This document shows positions 1-9,189 of a stretch of 64,000 nucleotides of DNA, piece by piece (position 1 is the stretch's first letter; every line of letters starts with the position of its first letter). Below the pieces are notes generated by a model. That model was not told where the DNA came from. It searched no databases and saw only the letters and a program-made list of their open reading frames with translations. Position numbers and translations under genes: made by a program. The DNA comes from Pseudomonas thermotolerans DSM 14292 (lineage in GTDB: Bacteria > Pseudomonadota > Gammaproteobacteria > Pseudomonadales > Pseudomonadaceae). The stretch covers positions 37,494-101,493 of the forward strand of contig NZ_KB822612.1 in the NCBI RefSeq assembly GCF_000364625.1, read 5' to 3'.

Positions 1-1599
1 ACCGGGCGCCGCGAGCGCATGCTGACCCTGCGCCAGAAGGACGGCATCGCCGCCTTCCCGCGGCGCAGCGAGAGCGAGTACGACACCTTCGGCGTTGGCC
101 ACTCCAGCACCAGCATCAGCGCCGCCCTGGGCATGGCCATCGCTGCCAGGCGCCAGGGCGTCAAGCGCAAGACGGTGGCGGTGATCGGCGACGGCGCGCT
201 GACCGCTGGGATGGCCTTCGAGGCGCTCAACCATGCGCCCGAGGTCGGCGCCGACATGCTGGTGATCCTCAACGACAACGACATGTCGATCTCCAAGAAC
301 GTCGGCGGGCTATCCAACTACCTGGCGAAGATCCTCTCCAGCCGCACTTACACCATCATGCGCGAGGGCAGCAAGAAGGTGCTGTCGCGCCTGCCCGGCG
401 CCTGGGAGATCGCCCGCAAGGCCGAGGAGCACGCCAAGGGCATGCTGGTGCCCGGCACCCTGTTCGAGGAGCTGGGCTGGAACTACGTGGGCCCCATCGA
501 TGGTCACGACCTGCCCACCCTGCTCGCCACCCTGCGCAACATGCGTGACCTGGAAGGCCCGCAGTTCCTCCACGTGATCACCAAGAAGGGCAAGGGCTTC
601 GCCCCCGCCGAGGCCGACCCGATCGGCTACCACGCGATCACCAAGCTGGAGCCGATCAACGCCACGGCCGAGCCGAAAAAGCCCTCCGGGCCCAGGTACT
701 CCAACGTGTTCGGCCAGTGGCTGTGCGACATGGCAGCGGCCGACCCGCGGCTGATGGGCATTACCCCGGCGATGAAGGAAGGCTCCGACCTGGTTGCCTT
801 CAGCGAGCGCTTCCCGGACCGCTACTTCGACGTGGCCATCGCCGAGCAGCACGCGGTCACCCTGGCCGCCGGCATGGCCTGCGAGGGCGCCAAGCCGGTG
901 GTGGCCATCTACTCCACCTTCCTGCAGCGCGCCTACGACCAGTTGATCCACGACGTCGCCGTGCAGCACCTCGACGTGCTGTTCGCCATCGACCGCGCCG
1001 GTCTGGTCGGCGAGGACGGCCCGACCCACGCCGGCAGCTTCGACCTCTCCTACCTGCGCTGCATCCCTGGCATGCTGGTGATGACCCCCAGCGACGAGAA
1101 CGAGCTGCGCCGCATGCTGACCACCGGCTACCTGTACGACGGCCCAGCGGCGGTGCGCTACCCGCGCGGTACAGGCCCCAACGCCCCCATCGACCCGGCG
1201 CTGGTGCCGCTGGAGATCGGCAAGGGCGTGGTGCGACGCCGCGGTAGGCAGGTCGCCCTGCTGGTGTTCGGCGTGCAACTGGCCGAGGCCCTCAAAGTCG
1301 GCGAGACGCTGGACGCCACGGTGGTCGACATGCGCTTCGTCAAGCCGCTGGACGAGGCCCTGGTGCGCGAGATGGCCGACGGCCACGAGCTGCTGGTGAC
1401 CATCGAGGAAAACGTGGTGATGGGCGGCGCCGGCAGCGCGGTCGGCGAGTTCCTGGCCCGCGAGGGGATCCTCAAGCCGCTCCTGCAGCTCGGCCTGCCC
1501 GATCGCTACGTGGAGCACGCCAAGCCGTCGCAGATGCTCGCCGAATGCGGCCTGGACGCTGCCGGCATCGAGACCGCCATCCGTACCCGTCTCGGGTGA
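1..1599 (+). CDS. dxs: 1-deoxy-D-xylulose-5-phosphate synthase, 5'-truncated by window edge
   Basis: The product condenses pyruvate and glyceraldehyde 3-phosphate with thiamine diphosphate, the first step of the MEP isoprenoid pathway; it also supplies precursor for thiamine and pyridoxal. The frame is open from base 1 (TGRRERM...), so the real start lies upstream; 532 residues are visible and I estimate about 100 are missing. The thiamine-diphosphate motif is seen (GDGALTAG, then NDNDMSIS), followed by the transketolase central domain ([25 protein letters not shown]) and the C-terminal domain ([16 protein letters not shown]). No cysteine or catalytic oddity was noticed. In related Pseudomonas ispA and xseB lie upstream, outside this window. 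Confidence 0.97.
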   Translation, partial: TGRRERMLTLRQKDGIAAFPRRSESEYDTFGVGHSSTSISAALGMAIAARRQGVKRKTVAVIGDGALTAGMAFEALNHAPEVGADMLVILNDNDMSISKNVGGLSNYLAKILSSRTYTIMREGSKKVLSRLPGAWEIARKAEEHAKGMLVPGTLFEELGWNYVGPIDGHDLPTLLATLRNMRDLEGPQFLHVITKKGKGFAPAEADPIGYHAITKLEPINATAEPKKPSGPRYSNVFGQWLCDMAAADPRLMGITPAMKEGSDLVAFSERFPDRYFDVAIAEQHAVTLAAGMACEGAKPVVAIYSTFLQRAYDQLIHDVAVQHLDVLFAIDRAGLVGEDGPTHAGSFDLSYLRCIPGMLVMTPSDENELRRMLTTGYLYDGPAAVRYPRGTGPNAPIDPALVPLEIGKGVVRRRGRQVALLVFGVQLAEALKVGETLDATVVDMRFVKPLDEALVREMADGHELLVTIEENVVMGGAGSAVGEFLAREGILKPLLQLGLPDRYVEHAKPSQMLAECGLDAAGIETAIRTRLG

Positions 1600-1683
1600 C
1601 CGAGCGGGCGCCCCGCCCTCTGGTCCGGTACTGACCTAACGCCGGACCTTTCGCGCCGCCCCCGACGGTGCGCATGAGGGGTA

Positions 1684-1985
1684 TCACATGGCATTACGGA
1701 GCCACGACATGCGCCTGCAGCTGCAGGAACGCCGCTGGCTGTCCTGCTTCGGCCCGGCTGGCAAGCTGCGTATGTAGCGCTCGTTCCACTGCAACCGCGG
1801 CCAGCTCGAACGCATCTGCCAGCGACGCCGCCACGACCACCTGGCGCAGCGCCGACGAGCCCCTCGACACAGCCCAGCCCCTGGCCCACCTGCGCAAGGC
1901 CGCCAGCCGCCTCGGGAGCCGCGCTTCGCCAACCATCGGAGCATGGCCGCCCCGGGCCGCACCTGGAGCCGGTGATTGCGTCCAG
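1684..1985 (+). pseudogene. Possible decayed small ORF between dxs and btuB
   Basis: An ATG at 1690 (second ATG 1711) opens a frame with GC-rich third positions, reading MRLQLQERRWLSCFG, but it meets a TAG about 26 codons in. The same frame stays protein-like afterwards (QLERICQRRRHDHLAQ) and the apparent coding signal then moves to another frame (LDTAQPLAHLRKAASRL). This pattern fits a short gene broken by a stop and a frameshift. I recognise no family, and it could equally be non-coding GC-rich sequence. Confidence 0.25.
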
Positions 1986-2039
1986 GCGCACAGCCAGCTA
2001 TGGTGCGCGCGTTTTTCTTGTCGGTGCGCAATGTCCTTG

Positions 2040-2205
2040 CGTTAAACGGGAAGCCGGTGGCGCTCCTTGGAGCCATCCCGGCACTGCCCCCGCAACGGTG
2101 AATGACCGCCCTTTCGGGCAGGCGACGCCAACCGCCACTGGGAACCATCCTGGGAAGGCGGCGTCGTCAGGGTCATGAGTCCGGAGACCGGCCGACGGGA
2201 AGCGA
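2040..2205 (+). promoter_or_regulatory. Cobalamin (B12) riboswitch aptamer upstream of btuB
   Basis: The conserved elements of the cobalamin family occur in order: GGGAAGCCGGTGG at about 2048, the CACTGCCCCCGCAACGG block at about 2082-2097, GCCACTGGG near 2136, GGGAAGGCGGCG near 2152, and the B12-box-like AGTCCGGAGACCGGCC at 2178-2193. It sits on the same strand as btuB, whose start is 100 bases downstream. By family knowledge, adenosylcobalamin binding lowers expression of the downstream gene. The probable expression platform is listed separately. Confidence 0.95.
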
Positions 2206-2269
2206 CTGGTGTTGCGGAGGGCAGCACCGTCAAGCGCAGGCCCCGGGTCCGCGCTTGTGATCCTGCCCT

Positions 2270-2294
2270 CCTCAAAAGCGCAGCCCTTTTGAGG
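2270..2294 (+). promoter_or_regulatory. Ribosome-binding-site sequestering hairpin of the btuB riboswitch
   Basis: CCTCAAAAG (2270-2278) pairs perfectly with CTTTTGAGG (2286-2294) across a 7-base loop. The 3' arm ends in GAGG, the Shine-Dalgarno sequence for the btuB ATG at 2305. There is no U-tract, so I infer translational rather than transcriptional control: folding of this stem would hide the ribosome site when cobalamin is bound. Confidence 0.75.
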
Positions 2295-2304
2295 AATTCT
2301 TCTG

Positions 2305-4170
2305 ATGAAAGTCTCCCCCCTGGCCCTGGCGATCGCCCTAGCTCCCGGCCTGTCCCTGGCCGATACGCCGTCTCGCGACGACGCCCTGAAACTGTCGGAC
2401 ACCCTGATCACCGCCAACCGCGAGGTGGAATCACGCACTGCCACCACGGTCGCCAGCACCGTCTTCACCCGTGCCGACATCGAACGCCTGCAACCCACCA
2501 GCGTGCTCGACCTGCTGCAACGCGCCCCCGGCGTTCAGGTCATCCAGAGCGGCGGACGCGGCAGCCTCACCAGCCTGTTCATCCGCGGTACCAAGACCGC
2601 GCAGAACGTGGTGCTGGTCGACGGCCAGCGCATCGCCGACGCCTCTTCCGGCACCCCCTTCGTGGAATGGCTGAGCATCGACCAGATCGAACGCGTGGAG
2701 ATCCTTCGCGGCCCGCGCTCGACCCTCTACGGCGCCGACGCCATCGGCGGGGTGATCCAGATCTTCACCCGTCGCGCGGCGGCCGGAGAGCGCAGCGCCC
2801 ACGTGCGCCTCGGCTACGGCAGCCGCAAGACCTGGGAGCGCAGTATCGGCCTGTCACTGGCCGATGCCGACACCCGCCTCAACCTCAGTGCCAGCAGCTC
2901 GGACACCCAGGGCATCGACCGCTCGACCCATGCCAACGCCGGTGCCGACCAGGACCATGACGCCTTTCGCAACAACGGCCTGAGCCTGAACCTCAGCCAC
3001 CGCGTCAACGAGCGGCTGGACCTGGGCCTGAGCCTTCTGGAGCAACGCGGCGAGGCGGAGTTCGACAACGACTTCGGCGGCGCCACCCCCTACCAGGACT
3101 TCCAGATCAGCAGTCAGGCCCTGTACGCCGACGCCCAGTTGAACGAGCGCTGGAACAGCCGCCTGGAGCTGGGCCATAGCGAGAACCGCTACCAGACCCG
3201 CTACGACGACAATCACAGCAGCCGCCACAACTACACCTATCGCGACTCGCTTTCCTGGCTGAACACCCTGGAGCTGAACGAACGCCACTTCCTGCTGGTC
3301 GGCGCCGACTGGCTGGAGGACCGCCTGCACAGCAACAACGACTACAGCAAAGACAGTCGCTGGAACCGTGGCCTGCTGCTGCAGCACCGCTACCAGGGCG
3401 AGCGCTTCTCCACCGAGCTGGGCGCCCGCAACGACCGCAACCAGCAGTTCGGCAGCCACGACACCTTCAACGCCGCCCTGACCTGGCACCTCGATGGCGA
3501 CAACGACCTGGTCCTCTCCTACGCCACCGGCTTCCGCGCGCCGAGCTTCCAGGACATCTACGCCCCGCCCGGCTGGGGCGCCAACCCGGACCTGGAACCG
3601 GAGGAATCCAAGAGCATCGAGCTGCAATGGCGCAGCCAGCTGGCCGCCGATACGCGCCTGGAAATGTCGCTGTACCGCACCAAGATCGACAACGCCATCG
3701 TGTCCGACAGCAACTGGACCATGCAGAACCTCGACCGCGCCCGCATCAACGGCTTCGAGGCCGCGCTGCAGCAGCGCCTGGGCGACTGGCAGGCCAGCCT
3801 AGGCCTGTCGCTGATCGATCCGCGCGACGCCGATACCGGGCATACCCTCAACCGCCGTGCCCGCCGCACCCTGAGCCTGGACCTGGATCGCCAGTTCGGC
3901 GCCTTCGCGCTCGGCGCCAGCTGGCAGGCGGTCAGCAGCTCCTACGACGACGTGGACAACCAGCGCGAACTGGCCGGCTACGGCCTGCTCGGCCTGCGCG
4001 GCAGCTGGCAGGCCAGCGACGAGGTGCAGCTGGCGCTGAAGCTGGACAATCTGCTGGACAAGGACTACGCCCGCGCCCAGTACAGCGTCGGCTGGCCATC
4101 GACCTACCACGACTACCGCGAGGAAGGCCGCACCGCGCTGTTCTCGGTCACCTGGACACCGCAGCTCTGA
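2305..4170 (+). CDS. btuB: TonB-dependent outer-membrane vitamin B12 receptor
   Basis: The 621-residue product imports cobalamins across the outer membrane with energy from TonB. A signal peptide (about residues 1-19, ending SLA) is followed by a TonB-box-like stretch near residues 31-36 (SDTLIT), a plug domain (TSVLDLLQRAPGVQV, then VEILRGPRSTLYGADAIGGVIQIF, usual in this receptor family) and a beta barrel to the C terminus. Late barrel features such as YATGFRAPSFQDIYAP and the LDNLLDKDY segment are typical. The C terminus is ...TWTPQL rather than the more common terminal Phe. GAGG lies 10 bases before the ATG. The cobalamin riboswitch upstream and the BtuF-like gene facing it support B12 as substrate. 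Confidence 0.93.
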   Translation: MKVSPLALAIALAPGLSLADTPSRDDALKLSDTLITANREVESRTATTVASTVFTRADIERLQPTSVLDLLQRAPGVQVIQSGGRGSLTSLFIRGTKTAQNVVLVDGQRIADASSGTPFVEWLSIDQIERVEILRGPRSTLYGADAIGGVIQIFTRRAAAGERSAHVRLGYGSRKTWERSIGLSLADADTRLNLSASSSDTQGIDRSTHANAGADQDHDAFRNNGLSLNLSHRVNERLDLGLSLLEQRGEAEFDNDFGGATPYQDFQISSQALYADAQLNERWNSRLELGHSENRYQTRYDDNHSSRHNYTYRDSLSWLNTLELNERHFLLVGADWLEDRLHSNNDYSKDSRWNRGLLLQHRYQGERFSTELGARNDRNQQFGSHDTFNAALTWHLDGDNDLVLSYATGFRAPSFQDIYAPPGWGANPDLEPEESKSIELQWRSQLAADTRLEMSLYRTKIDNAIVSDSNWTMQNLDRARINGFEAALQQRLGDWQASLGLSLIDPRDADTGHTLNRRARRTLSLDLDRQFGAFALGASWQAVSSSYDDVDNQRELAGYGLLGLRGSWQASDEVQLALKLDNLLDKDYARAQYSVGWPSTYHDYREEGRTALFSVTWTPQL

Positions 4171-4176
4171 GCGCCT

Positions 4177-4198
4177 CCCGGCGGTTCCGGCCGCCGGG
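4177..4198. terminator. Shared hairpin between convergent btuB and the btuF-like gene
   Basis: CCCGGCGG (4177-4184) and CCGCCGGG (4191-4198) form a perfect 8-bp stem with a 6-base loop in the 51-bp gap between two convergent stops. There is no strong U-tract on either side, so termination is inferred from position and stem. Confidence 0.55.
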
Positions 4199-4221
4199 AC
4201 TCTCTACCGGAGCAACGCCGC

Positions 4222-5019
4222 TCAGCGGGCCCTGCTCAGCAGCTCGCAGAGCTGCTCCAGCGCACCGAGCATCTGGAAGCTCGGCCGCTCCACGCCCTTG
4301 TCCGGCACTTCCCACACCTGGCCCAGGCGCACCGCGGCCAGCTGCGGCCAGGCCTGCCAGATGTCCAGCTCGGCACTGGAGCCGCCGAGGATCACCCGCG
4401 GATCGCGGGCCAGCACCGACTCGATGCCGATCTGCGGCGCCGGCTGCTGCAGGTCGGCGAAGACGTTGCGCGCCCCGCACACCTCCAGCGCGTCATCGAT
4501 GATCTGCCCGCCGCCGATGGTGTACAGCGGCCGGTGCCAGACCTGGTAGAGCACCGATAGCGGCTCCTGGCGGCGGTAGCGCTGGCGCAGCGCGGCGACC
4601 CCGGCGCGGAAGCGCTCGGCGAGCCGGCGGCCCTGCTCGGCGCGGCCGATGCGCCGGCCGATGCGCTCGAAGTCATGGCCCAGTTCCTCCAGGCTGCTCG
4701 GCGCCACCACCTCCAGATCGAAGCCCAGCTGGCGTAGCTGCTCCTGCTGCGCCGGCGGCACGCTGCCCGCCACGAGCAGCAGCAGGTCGGGCTCGAGCAG
4801 CAGCAGGCGCTCCATCTCCAGTTGGCCGAAGCGGCCCACCGAGGGCAGGTGGGTCAGTGCCGGCGGGCGGGCGTCGCCGTCGAGCACGCCGACCAGCAGG
4901 TCGCCGGCCTCGAGCTCCAGCATGATTTCGCTGAGCGAGGGCGCCAGGCTGACCACCCGCTCGGCTGCCGCCAGCGGCCAGGCGAATGACAGCAGCAGGC
5001 AGGCGAGCAGGCGACGCAT
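4222..5019 (-). CDS. btuF: Periplasmic cobalamin-binding protein, BtuF-like
   Basis: The 265-residue product has a Sec signal peptide ([19 protein letters not shown]) followed by the helical-backbone metal/cobalamin receptor fold shared with BtuF and FecB (RVVSLAPSLSEIMLELEAGD near the N terminus; VVAPSSLEELGHDFERIGRRIGR in the middle; GGGQIIDDALEVCGARNVF; FQMLGALEQLCELLSRAR at the end). I chose the ATG at 5019 because it precedes the signal peptide and overlaps the upstream stop as TGATG. No btuC or btuD permease genes lie beside it. The convergent riboswitch-controlled btuB makes a role in periplasmic B12 binding likely, but a haem or iron chelate ligand is not excluded by sequence alone. 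Confidence 0.8.
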   Translation of the reverse strand: MRRLLACLLLSFAWPLAAAERVVSLAPSLSEIMLELEAGDLLVGVLDGDARPPALTHLPSVGRFGQLEMERLLLLEPDLLLLVAGSVPPAQQEQLRQLGFDLEVVAPSSLEELGHDFERIGRRIGRAEQGRRLAERFRAGVAALRQRYRRQEPLSVLYQVWHRPLYTIGGGQIIDDALEVCGARNVFADLQQPAPQIGIESVLARDPRVILGGSSAELDIWQAWPQLAAVRLGQVWEVPDKGVERPSFQMLGALEQLCELLSRAR

Positions 5020-5432
5020 CAGGCGAGCTGGCGGGGAATGCGGTAGAGCAGCAGGAGGACCAGACTGGCGGAGAGCAGCAGCAGCTGGGGCACCGCCTCC
5101 AGTCCGGCGAACACCGCCAGGGCGGCGATCCAGGCCGGCAGTGCGGCACCGACTAGGGCCTTGCGGTGCCGGCTGGCCAGCTGCTGCCAGGCGTCCGGCT
5201 CGGCATCCGAGCCAAGGGCCCGTTCGGTGGCCACCAGGGCGCGCTTGTACTGGCGGAACAGCAGCAGGCTGGGGAACATCGCCAGCAGGCCGGCGATGAA
5301 CAGCGGCAGGGCCAGGGCGCCGTGCTCGGCCTTCCCGGCCAGCAGGTCGCAGAGCAACAGTGGGCCCAGCATCAGTCCCAGGAGCAACCACCAGCTGCGC
5401 CCCAGGCGGCGGCGCCAGTCGGTGCGGCTCAC
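5019..5432 (-). CDS. Small conserved integral membrane protein
   Basis: A 137-residue protein that I recognise only as a conserved Pseudomonas neighbour of ribA and btuF. Four hydrophobic segments are visible: [39 protein letters not shown], a stretch around [18 protein letters not shown], and [16 protein letters not shown] near the C terminus. The loop between the second and third segments is charged. The GTG start at 5432 overlaps the ribA stop (GTGA) and its own stop overlaps the btuF start, so it is probably translationally coupled to both. Function is unknown; a role in B12 or flavin transport would be a guess from position. Confidence 0.8.
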   Translation of the reverse strand: MSRTDWRRRLGRSWWLLLGLMLGPLLLCDLLAGKAEHGALALPLFIAGLLAMFPSLLLFRQYKRALVATERALGSDAEPDAWQQLASRHRKALVGAALPAWIAALAVFAGLEAVPQLLLLSASLVLLLLYRIPRQLA

Positions 5433-6049
5433 AGGCACTCCTCTTCCTCGCCCTGGTGCAGATTGCCGAGCAGGTGGCCGAGCTTGCCGGCCTTGGTGGC
5501 CAGGTAGCGGCGATTGTGCGGGTTGAGGCCGGTCTGCAGGGGCAGCCGCTGCTCCACCTCGATGCCCAACTCGGTGAGCGCGCGCACCTTGCGCGGGTTG
5601 TTGGTCATCAACCGCAGCGAGTGGATGCCCAGGTGCTCGAGGATCGGCTTGCAGATCCCGTAGTCGCGCAGGTCGGCACCGAAGCCCAGGCGCTCGTTGG
5701 CCTCCACGGTGTCGGCACCGGCGTCCTGCAGTTCGTAGGCGCGGATCTTGTTCAGCAGGCCGATCCCACGGCCTTCCTGGCGCAGGTAGAGGAGAACGCC
5801 ACGGCCTTCGCTGGCGATGGCGCGCAGCGCCGCCTCGAGCTGGAAGCCGCAGTCGCAGCGCAAGCTGAACAGGGCATCGCCGGTCAGGCATTCGGAATGC
5901 AGACGGCCAAGGACCGGCGCGCCATCAGCGACATCGCCGAGGGTCAGCGCCACGTGTTCACGCCCCGTGGCCACCTCCTGGAAACCGTGCATGGTGAACA
6001 CGGCGAAGGGAGTCGGCAGTTGGGAGGCGGCGACAAAGACAACGGACAC
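5429..6049 (-). CDS. ribA: GTP cyclohydrolase II
   Basis: The enzyme opens the imidazole ring of GTP to give 2,5-diamino-6-ribosylamino-4-pyrimidinone 5'-phosphate, the first step of riboflavin synthesis. The zinc site is intact ([20 protein letters not shown], with three cysteines) and the catalytic/GTP motifs [11 protein letters not shown] and [15 protein letters not shown] are present. I chose the GTG at 6049, because CAGGAG sits six bases before it and homologues begin at this point; an ATG at 6073 would add eight residues without a good ribosome site. The 206-residue length is normal. A full-length RibA here complements the degenerate GCHII domain of RibBA in the same cluster. Confidence 0.93.
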   Translation of the reverse strand: MSVVFVAASQLPTPFAVFTMHGFQEVATGREHVALTLGDVADGAPVLGRLHSECLTGDALFSLRCDCGFQLEAALRAIASEGRGVLLYLRQEGRGIGLLNKIRAYELQDAGADTVEANERLGFGADLRDYGICKPILEHLGIHSLRLMTNNPRKVRALTELGIEVEQRLPLQTGLNPHNRRYLATKAGKLGHLLGNLHQGEEEECL

Positions 6050-6211
6050 CGGATGCTCCTGTCTCGCAATCACAAAGGGGCCGCATTGTAACAGCCCGCC
6101 GCCGCCGGCGGTCAGCCGGAATAATCGAGCTTAAAGATCGAATCGATAGATACTCATAACCGGCGAGCGATGGCGCGGGCCGACGCCCGCCCGTCGGGAG
6201 GACCGGTCGGC

Positions 6212-6862
6212 CTAGTGCTTGGACTCCAGCACCAGCACGCCCTGCTCCTCGCGCCAGCCGACCCGGTTGAGGAAGCTCATGCCCAGCAGCACCTCGGTGG
6301 GCGATTCGCCCTCCAGCACCACGGTCTCCACTCCGAGCAGCTCCAGCGGACCGACCTTGACGCTGTTGGCCTTGAGCCGCCAGGCCTTCGCCGTGCCGCT
6401 GGCGGTATTCACCACCATGGGCTGACCGTCGACGCGGAAGTCCAGGCCCAGGCGCCGGGCCTGGGCCTCGTTCATGGCCACCGAGGTGGCGCCGGTGTCC
6501 ACCAGAAACTGCACCGACCGGCCGTTGATCGAGCCAGCCACCCAGTAGTGGCCGCCGACGCCCCTGGCGATGCTCAGTTGGCGGCGGGCCGGGGCGCTGT
6601 AGCCGCCCTCGCTGTATTCGCGGCTGAGCCCGTAGCTGCGCTCCACGCCGTCCACCCGCAGCACCGCGCCGCGACTGTCGGCGCTGACCACCTCGACACC
6701 GCCAGGACCGGTCTGACCGACCCGTACCAGCTTGCGTTCGCCGTCGACGTTGAGCACCGCCGCGCCGGGGAACAGGCCGACAACCTGCACCCGGGTTTCC
6801 GCAGCGAAGGAGGAACAGGCCAGCAGCAGGCCGGCACACAGCAGTTCAAGGCGTGGTCGCAT
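6212..6862 (-). CDS. Retropepsin-like aspartic protease, secreted
   Basis: A 216-residue protein with an N-terminal signal sequence (LELLCAGLLLACSSFAA). The second half is a clan AA aspartic protease domain: VQFLVDTGATSVAMNEAQARRLGL carries the catalytic DTGA, and the domain continues through NTASGTAKAWRLKANSVKVGPLELLGVE to LLGMSFLNRVGW, as in the TIGR02281 group. A single DTG motif means it would act as a dimer. Start at 6862 is chosen for AGAGGG upstream and for the signal peptide; this overlaps the preceding gene by 17 bases, suggesting coupling. The substrate is unknown. Confidence 0.85.
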   Translation of the reverse strand: MRPRLELLCAGLLLACSSFAAETRVQVVGLFPGAAVLNVDGERKLVRVGQTGPGGVEVVSADSRGAVLRVDGVERSYGLSREYSEGGYSAPARRQLSIARGVGGHYWVAGSINGRSVQFLVDTGATSVAMNEAQARRLGLDFRVDGQPMVVNTASGTAKAWRLKANSVKVGPLELLGVETVVLEGESPTEVLLGMSFLNRVGWREEQGVLVLESKH

Positions 6863-7601
6863 GGGCACCCTCTTGGAACGGATAGGGGTAGTGCCAGCGC
6901 TCGAAGATCGGCCGCAGTTCGCCACTGGCCACCAGCTCCTCCATGCGCCGGTCGAACAGGTGGGCCAGCGCCTTGCCCTTCGCGGTGTCGGCGAAGCCCA
7001 GGTAGAGAGGCAGCGTGGTCAGGCAGCTGACCCGGAAGGCGGACGGGTCCCTGGCGTGAACCAGGACATCCTCGAGCTCCGGGCGGGCATCGATGAACAG
7101 ATCGGCATGCCTGAGCGTCAGCATCGAGAGGATACCGTCCCGGCGCTGGATTACCCGGTAATGCTTCAAATTCGGCAGATAGCGCTCGTAGGCGTAACCG
7201 CGCAGCCAGGCCAGGTGGAAGCTACCCAGGTTGTCCAGACGAACCTCAGGCTGCTCGGCCAGGCCGAGCGCGCAGATCTGGTCGGCGTCGTAGGCCCAGC
7301 GCGGATAGAGCACCCCGCTGCGCACCTCATCGGCGTAGGAGCCGACCCAAGCGTCCATCTCACCCCGCTGCACTAGGCCGACGGCGCGAGTGTAGGGCAC
7401 GCTGTACGCCTCCACCCGCACCCCGGCGGGGCCGAACACGGCACGCACCAGGTCCCAGCCCAAGCCGCTGCCGTCCGGTTCGGTATAGCGCGCCCAGACC
7501 TCGCTGACCACGCGGATCCGGGTTGGCACGGTCGCGTCCCCGGCCGGTGCCAGCGAAGGGATCAGTAAGCCCAGGAGGATGCCCAGCCAGACGCAACGCA
7601 T
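6846..7601 (-). CDS. Periplasmic solute-binding protein (SBP_bac_3-like)
   Basis: A 251-residue protein with a signal peptide (MRCVWLGILLGLLIPSLAPAG) and the fold of family 3 extracellular solute-binding proteins: VVSEVWARYTEPDGSGLGWDLVRAVF, then the substrate-pocket region VPYTRAVGLVQRGEMDAWVGSYADE. No ABC permease or ATPase gene is adjacent, so it may act as a sensor-like or orphan binding protein. Similar orphan proteins are common in Pseudomonas. The ligand is not predictable. It overlaps the protease gene downstream. Confidence 0.8.
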   Translation of the reverse strand: MRCVWLGILLGLLIPSLAPAGDATVPTRIRVVSEVWARYTEPDGSGLGWDLVRAVFGPAGVRVEAYSVPYTRAVGLVQRGEMDAWVGSYADEVRSGVLYPRWAYDADQICALGLAEQPEVRLDNLGSFHLAWLRGYAYERYLPNLKHYRVIQRRDGILSMLTLRHADLFIDARPELEDVLVHARDPSAFRVSCLTTLPLYLGFADTAKGKALAHLFDRRMEELVASGELRPIFERWHYPYPFQEGAHATTP

Positions 7602-7629
7602 AGGTTCTTCCCTCGAAAAACGACTGTCC

Positions 7630-8148
7630 TCAGGCGAAGTGCAGGACGCTCCAGCCCCACACCAGCAGTTGCATGACCAGCCAGGCGAGTACCCCGGCGA
7701 GGATGTCGTCGAGCATGATGCCGACGCCGCCCTTCACCTGCCGGTCGACCCAGCGGATCGGCCAGGGCTTGAGAATATCCAGGATCCGGAATACCACAAA
7801 TCCCGCCAGCAGCCAGCCCCAGCCTTCCGGGACCAGCCAGAGGGTGATCCACATGCCGACCATCTCGTCCCAGACGATACCCTCGTGGTCGTGCACGCGC
7901 AGATCGTCGGCCACCCGGCCGCACAGCCAGACGCCAAACAGCATGGCCAGGCCGAGCAGCAGCCAGTAGCCCCAGTCCGGCAGCATCTGCCAGAGCGGCA
8001 CGAACGGCAGGGCTGCCAGCGAGCCCCAGGTACCCGGCGCCTTGGGCAGGATGCCGGCGCCGAAGCCGAAGGCGATGAAATGCCAAGGGTTGCGCCACAC
8101 CGAAGGCGAGGCAGGCTGGGCAGGCACTTGGTCGGGATGTTCAGGCAC
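7630..8148 (-). CDS. pgpA: Phosphatidylglycerophosphatase A
   Basis: The enzyme removes the phosphate from phosphatidylglycerophosphate to give phosphatidylglycerol in the inner membrane. The 172-residue product shows the family pattern: FGFGAGILPKAPGTWGSL near the N terminus, the acidic motif HDHEGIVWDEMVGMW that holds metal-binding residues, FRILDILKPWPI, and VGIMLDDILAGVLAWL near the C terminus. Several hydrophobic helices are visible. It follows thiL by about 9 bases, an arrangement (nusB-thiL-pgpA) common to gammaproteobacteria. Confidence 0.95.
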   Translation of the reverse strand: MPEHPDQVPAQPASPSVWRNPWHFIAFGFGAGILPKAPGTWGSLAALPFVPLWQMLPDWGYWLLLGLAMLFGVWLCGRVADDLRVHDHEGIVWDEMVGMWITLWLVPEGWGWLLAGFVVFRILDILKPWPIRWVDRQVKGGVGIMLDDILAGVLAWLVMQLLVWGWSVLHFA

Positions 8149-8157
8149 GCGTCGCTC

Positions 8158-9117
8158 CTAGAAATGTTGATAGCCGGTCGCGGGCAGGGGCAACTCGTCC
8201 CCCGCGGCATCCAGTAACCGCACCCCGGAACCGGCGCTGACCCGGCCGATCACCGCGGCCTCCGGCCAGAGCCGCTGCAGCTCGTCCCGGTAAGTTTCCG
8301 GCAGGGCGAAGGCCAGGCGGTAGTCGTCGCCGCCGGACAGCGCATGGCCGAACGCTGCCTCGCGGCCGTGCAGTTCGAGCAGCGCCGGGGCCAGGGGCAG
8401 ACGCTCGCGCTCCACCTGCACGGCCACCCCGGAGGCCCGGGCGAGGTGCCCGACGTCGGCGAGCAGGCCGTCGGAGATGTCCAACGCCGCAGTGGCCCGG
8501 CCGCGCAGCCAGCGCCCCAGGGCGAACTGCGGCTGCGGCGCCCAGTAGCGCTCCAGCAGGTAGTCGGCCACCCGAGGCGGGGCCTGGCGCTGGCCCAGCA
8601 CTAGGGCCAAGGCGCCGCCACCGTCACCCAGGGAGCCGCCGACGCAGAGCAGATCGCCGGGGCGCGCGCCGCTGCGGGTCAATGCCTGACCGGCGGGCAG
8701 CCGGCCGAACACCGTCAGGGTCAGGCATAGGGGGCCGCGAGTAGTGTCGCCGCCGGCCAGGGTCAAGCGGCAGCCCCTGGCCATCCGCTCGAGGCCGCGG
8801 GCGAAGGCCGCCAGCCAGGCCTCGTCGGCGTCCGGCAGGGTCAGCGCCAGGGTGAAGGCCAGAGGATCGGCGCCCATCGCCGCCAGGTCGCTGGCCGCCA
8901 CCGCCAGCGCGCGCTGGCCGAGCAGGAAGGGATCGCAGGTCTCCGGGAAGTGCACGCCGGCGACCAGGGTATCGGTGGACACCGCCAGTTGCTCGCCGTC
9001 GGCCAGCTGCAGCAGGGCGCAGTCGTCGCCGATGCCGAGCGCCACGCCCTCGGACTCCCGGGAGCAGGAGGCGGTAGCGAAGAAACGGCGGATCAGCTCG
9101 AACTCACCCATGGACAC
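8158..9117 (-). CDS. thiL: Thiamine-monophosphate kinase
   Basis: The enzyme phosphorylates thiamine monophosphate with ATP to give thiamine diphosphate, the cofactor of the Dxs enzyme encoded nearby. Family motifs are seen: GEFELIRRFF at the start, GIGDDCALLQL (metal binding), VSTDTLVAGVHFPE, LAAMGADPLAFTLALTLP, GGDTTRGPLCLTLTVFG and DISDGLLADVGHLA. Length 319 residues is normal. Either ATG of MSMGEF could start the protein. It lies 120 bases after nusB, separated by a GC-rich hairpin. Confidence 0.95.
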   Translation of the reverse strand: MSMGEFELIRRFFATASCSRESEGVALGIGDDCALLQLADGEQLAVSTDTLVAGVHFPETCDPFLLGQRALAVAASDLAAMGADPLAFTLALTLPDADEAWLAAFARGLERMARGCRLTLAGGDTTRGPLCLTLTVFGRLPAGQALTRSGARPGDLLCVGGSLGDGGGALALVLGQRQAPPRVADYLLERYWAPQPQFALGRWLRGRATAALDISDGLLADVGHLARASGVAVQVERERLPLAPALLELHGREAAFGHALSGGDDYRLAFALPETYRDELQRLWPEAAVIGRVSAGSGVRLLDAAGDELPLPATGYQHF

Positions 9118-9189
9118 TGTCTACCGGTTCAGGGCTGGAAGGCCGGCGGAGGCGGATGGCCGGGCAGGCGTGCGAGCCGCCCGGAACGA

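Noticed and set aside
310..1518. 402-codon minus-strand frame opposite dxs
   Set aside because: Antisense to conserved thiamine-diphosphate motifs of dxs; no independent support.
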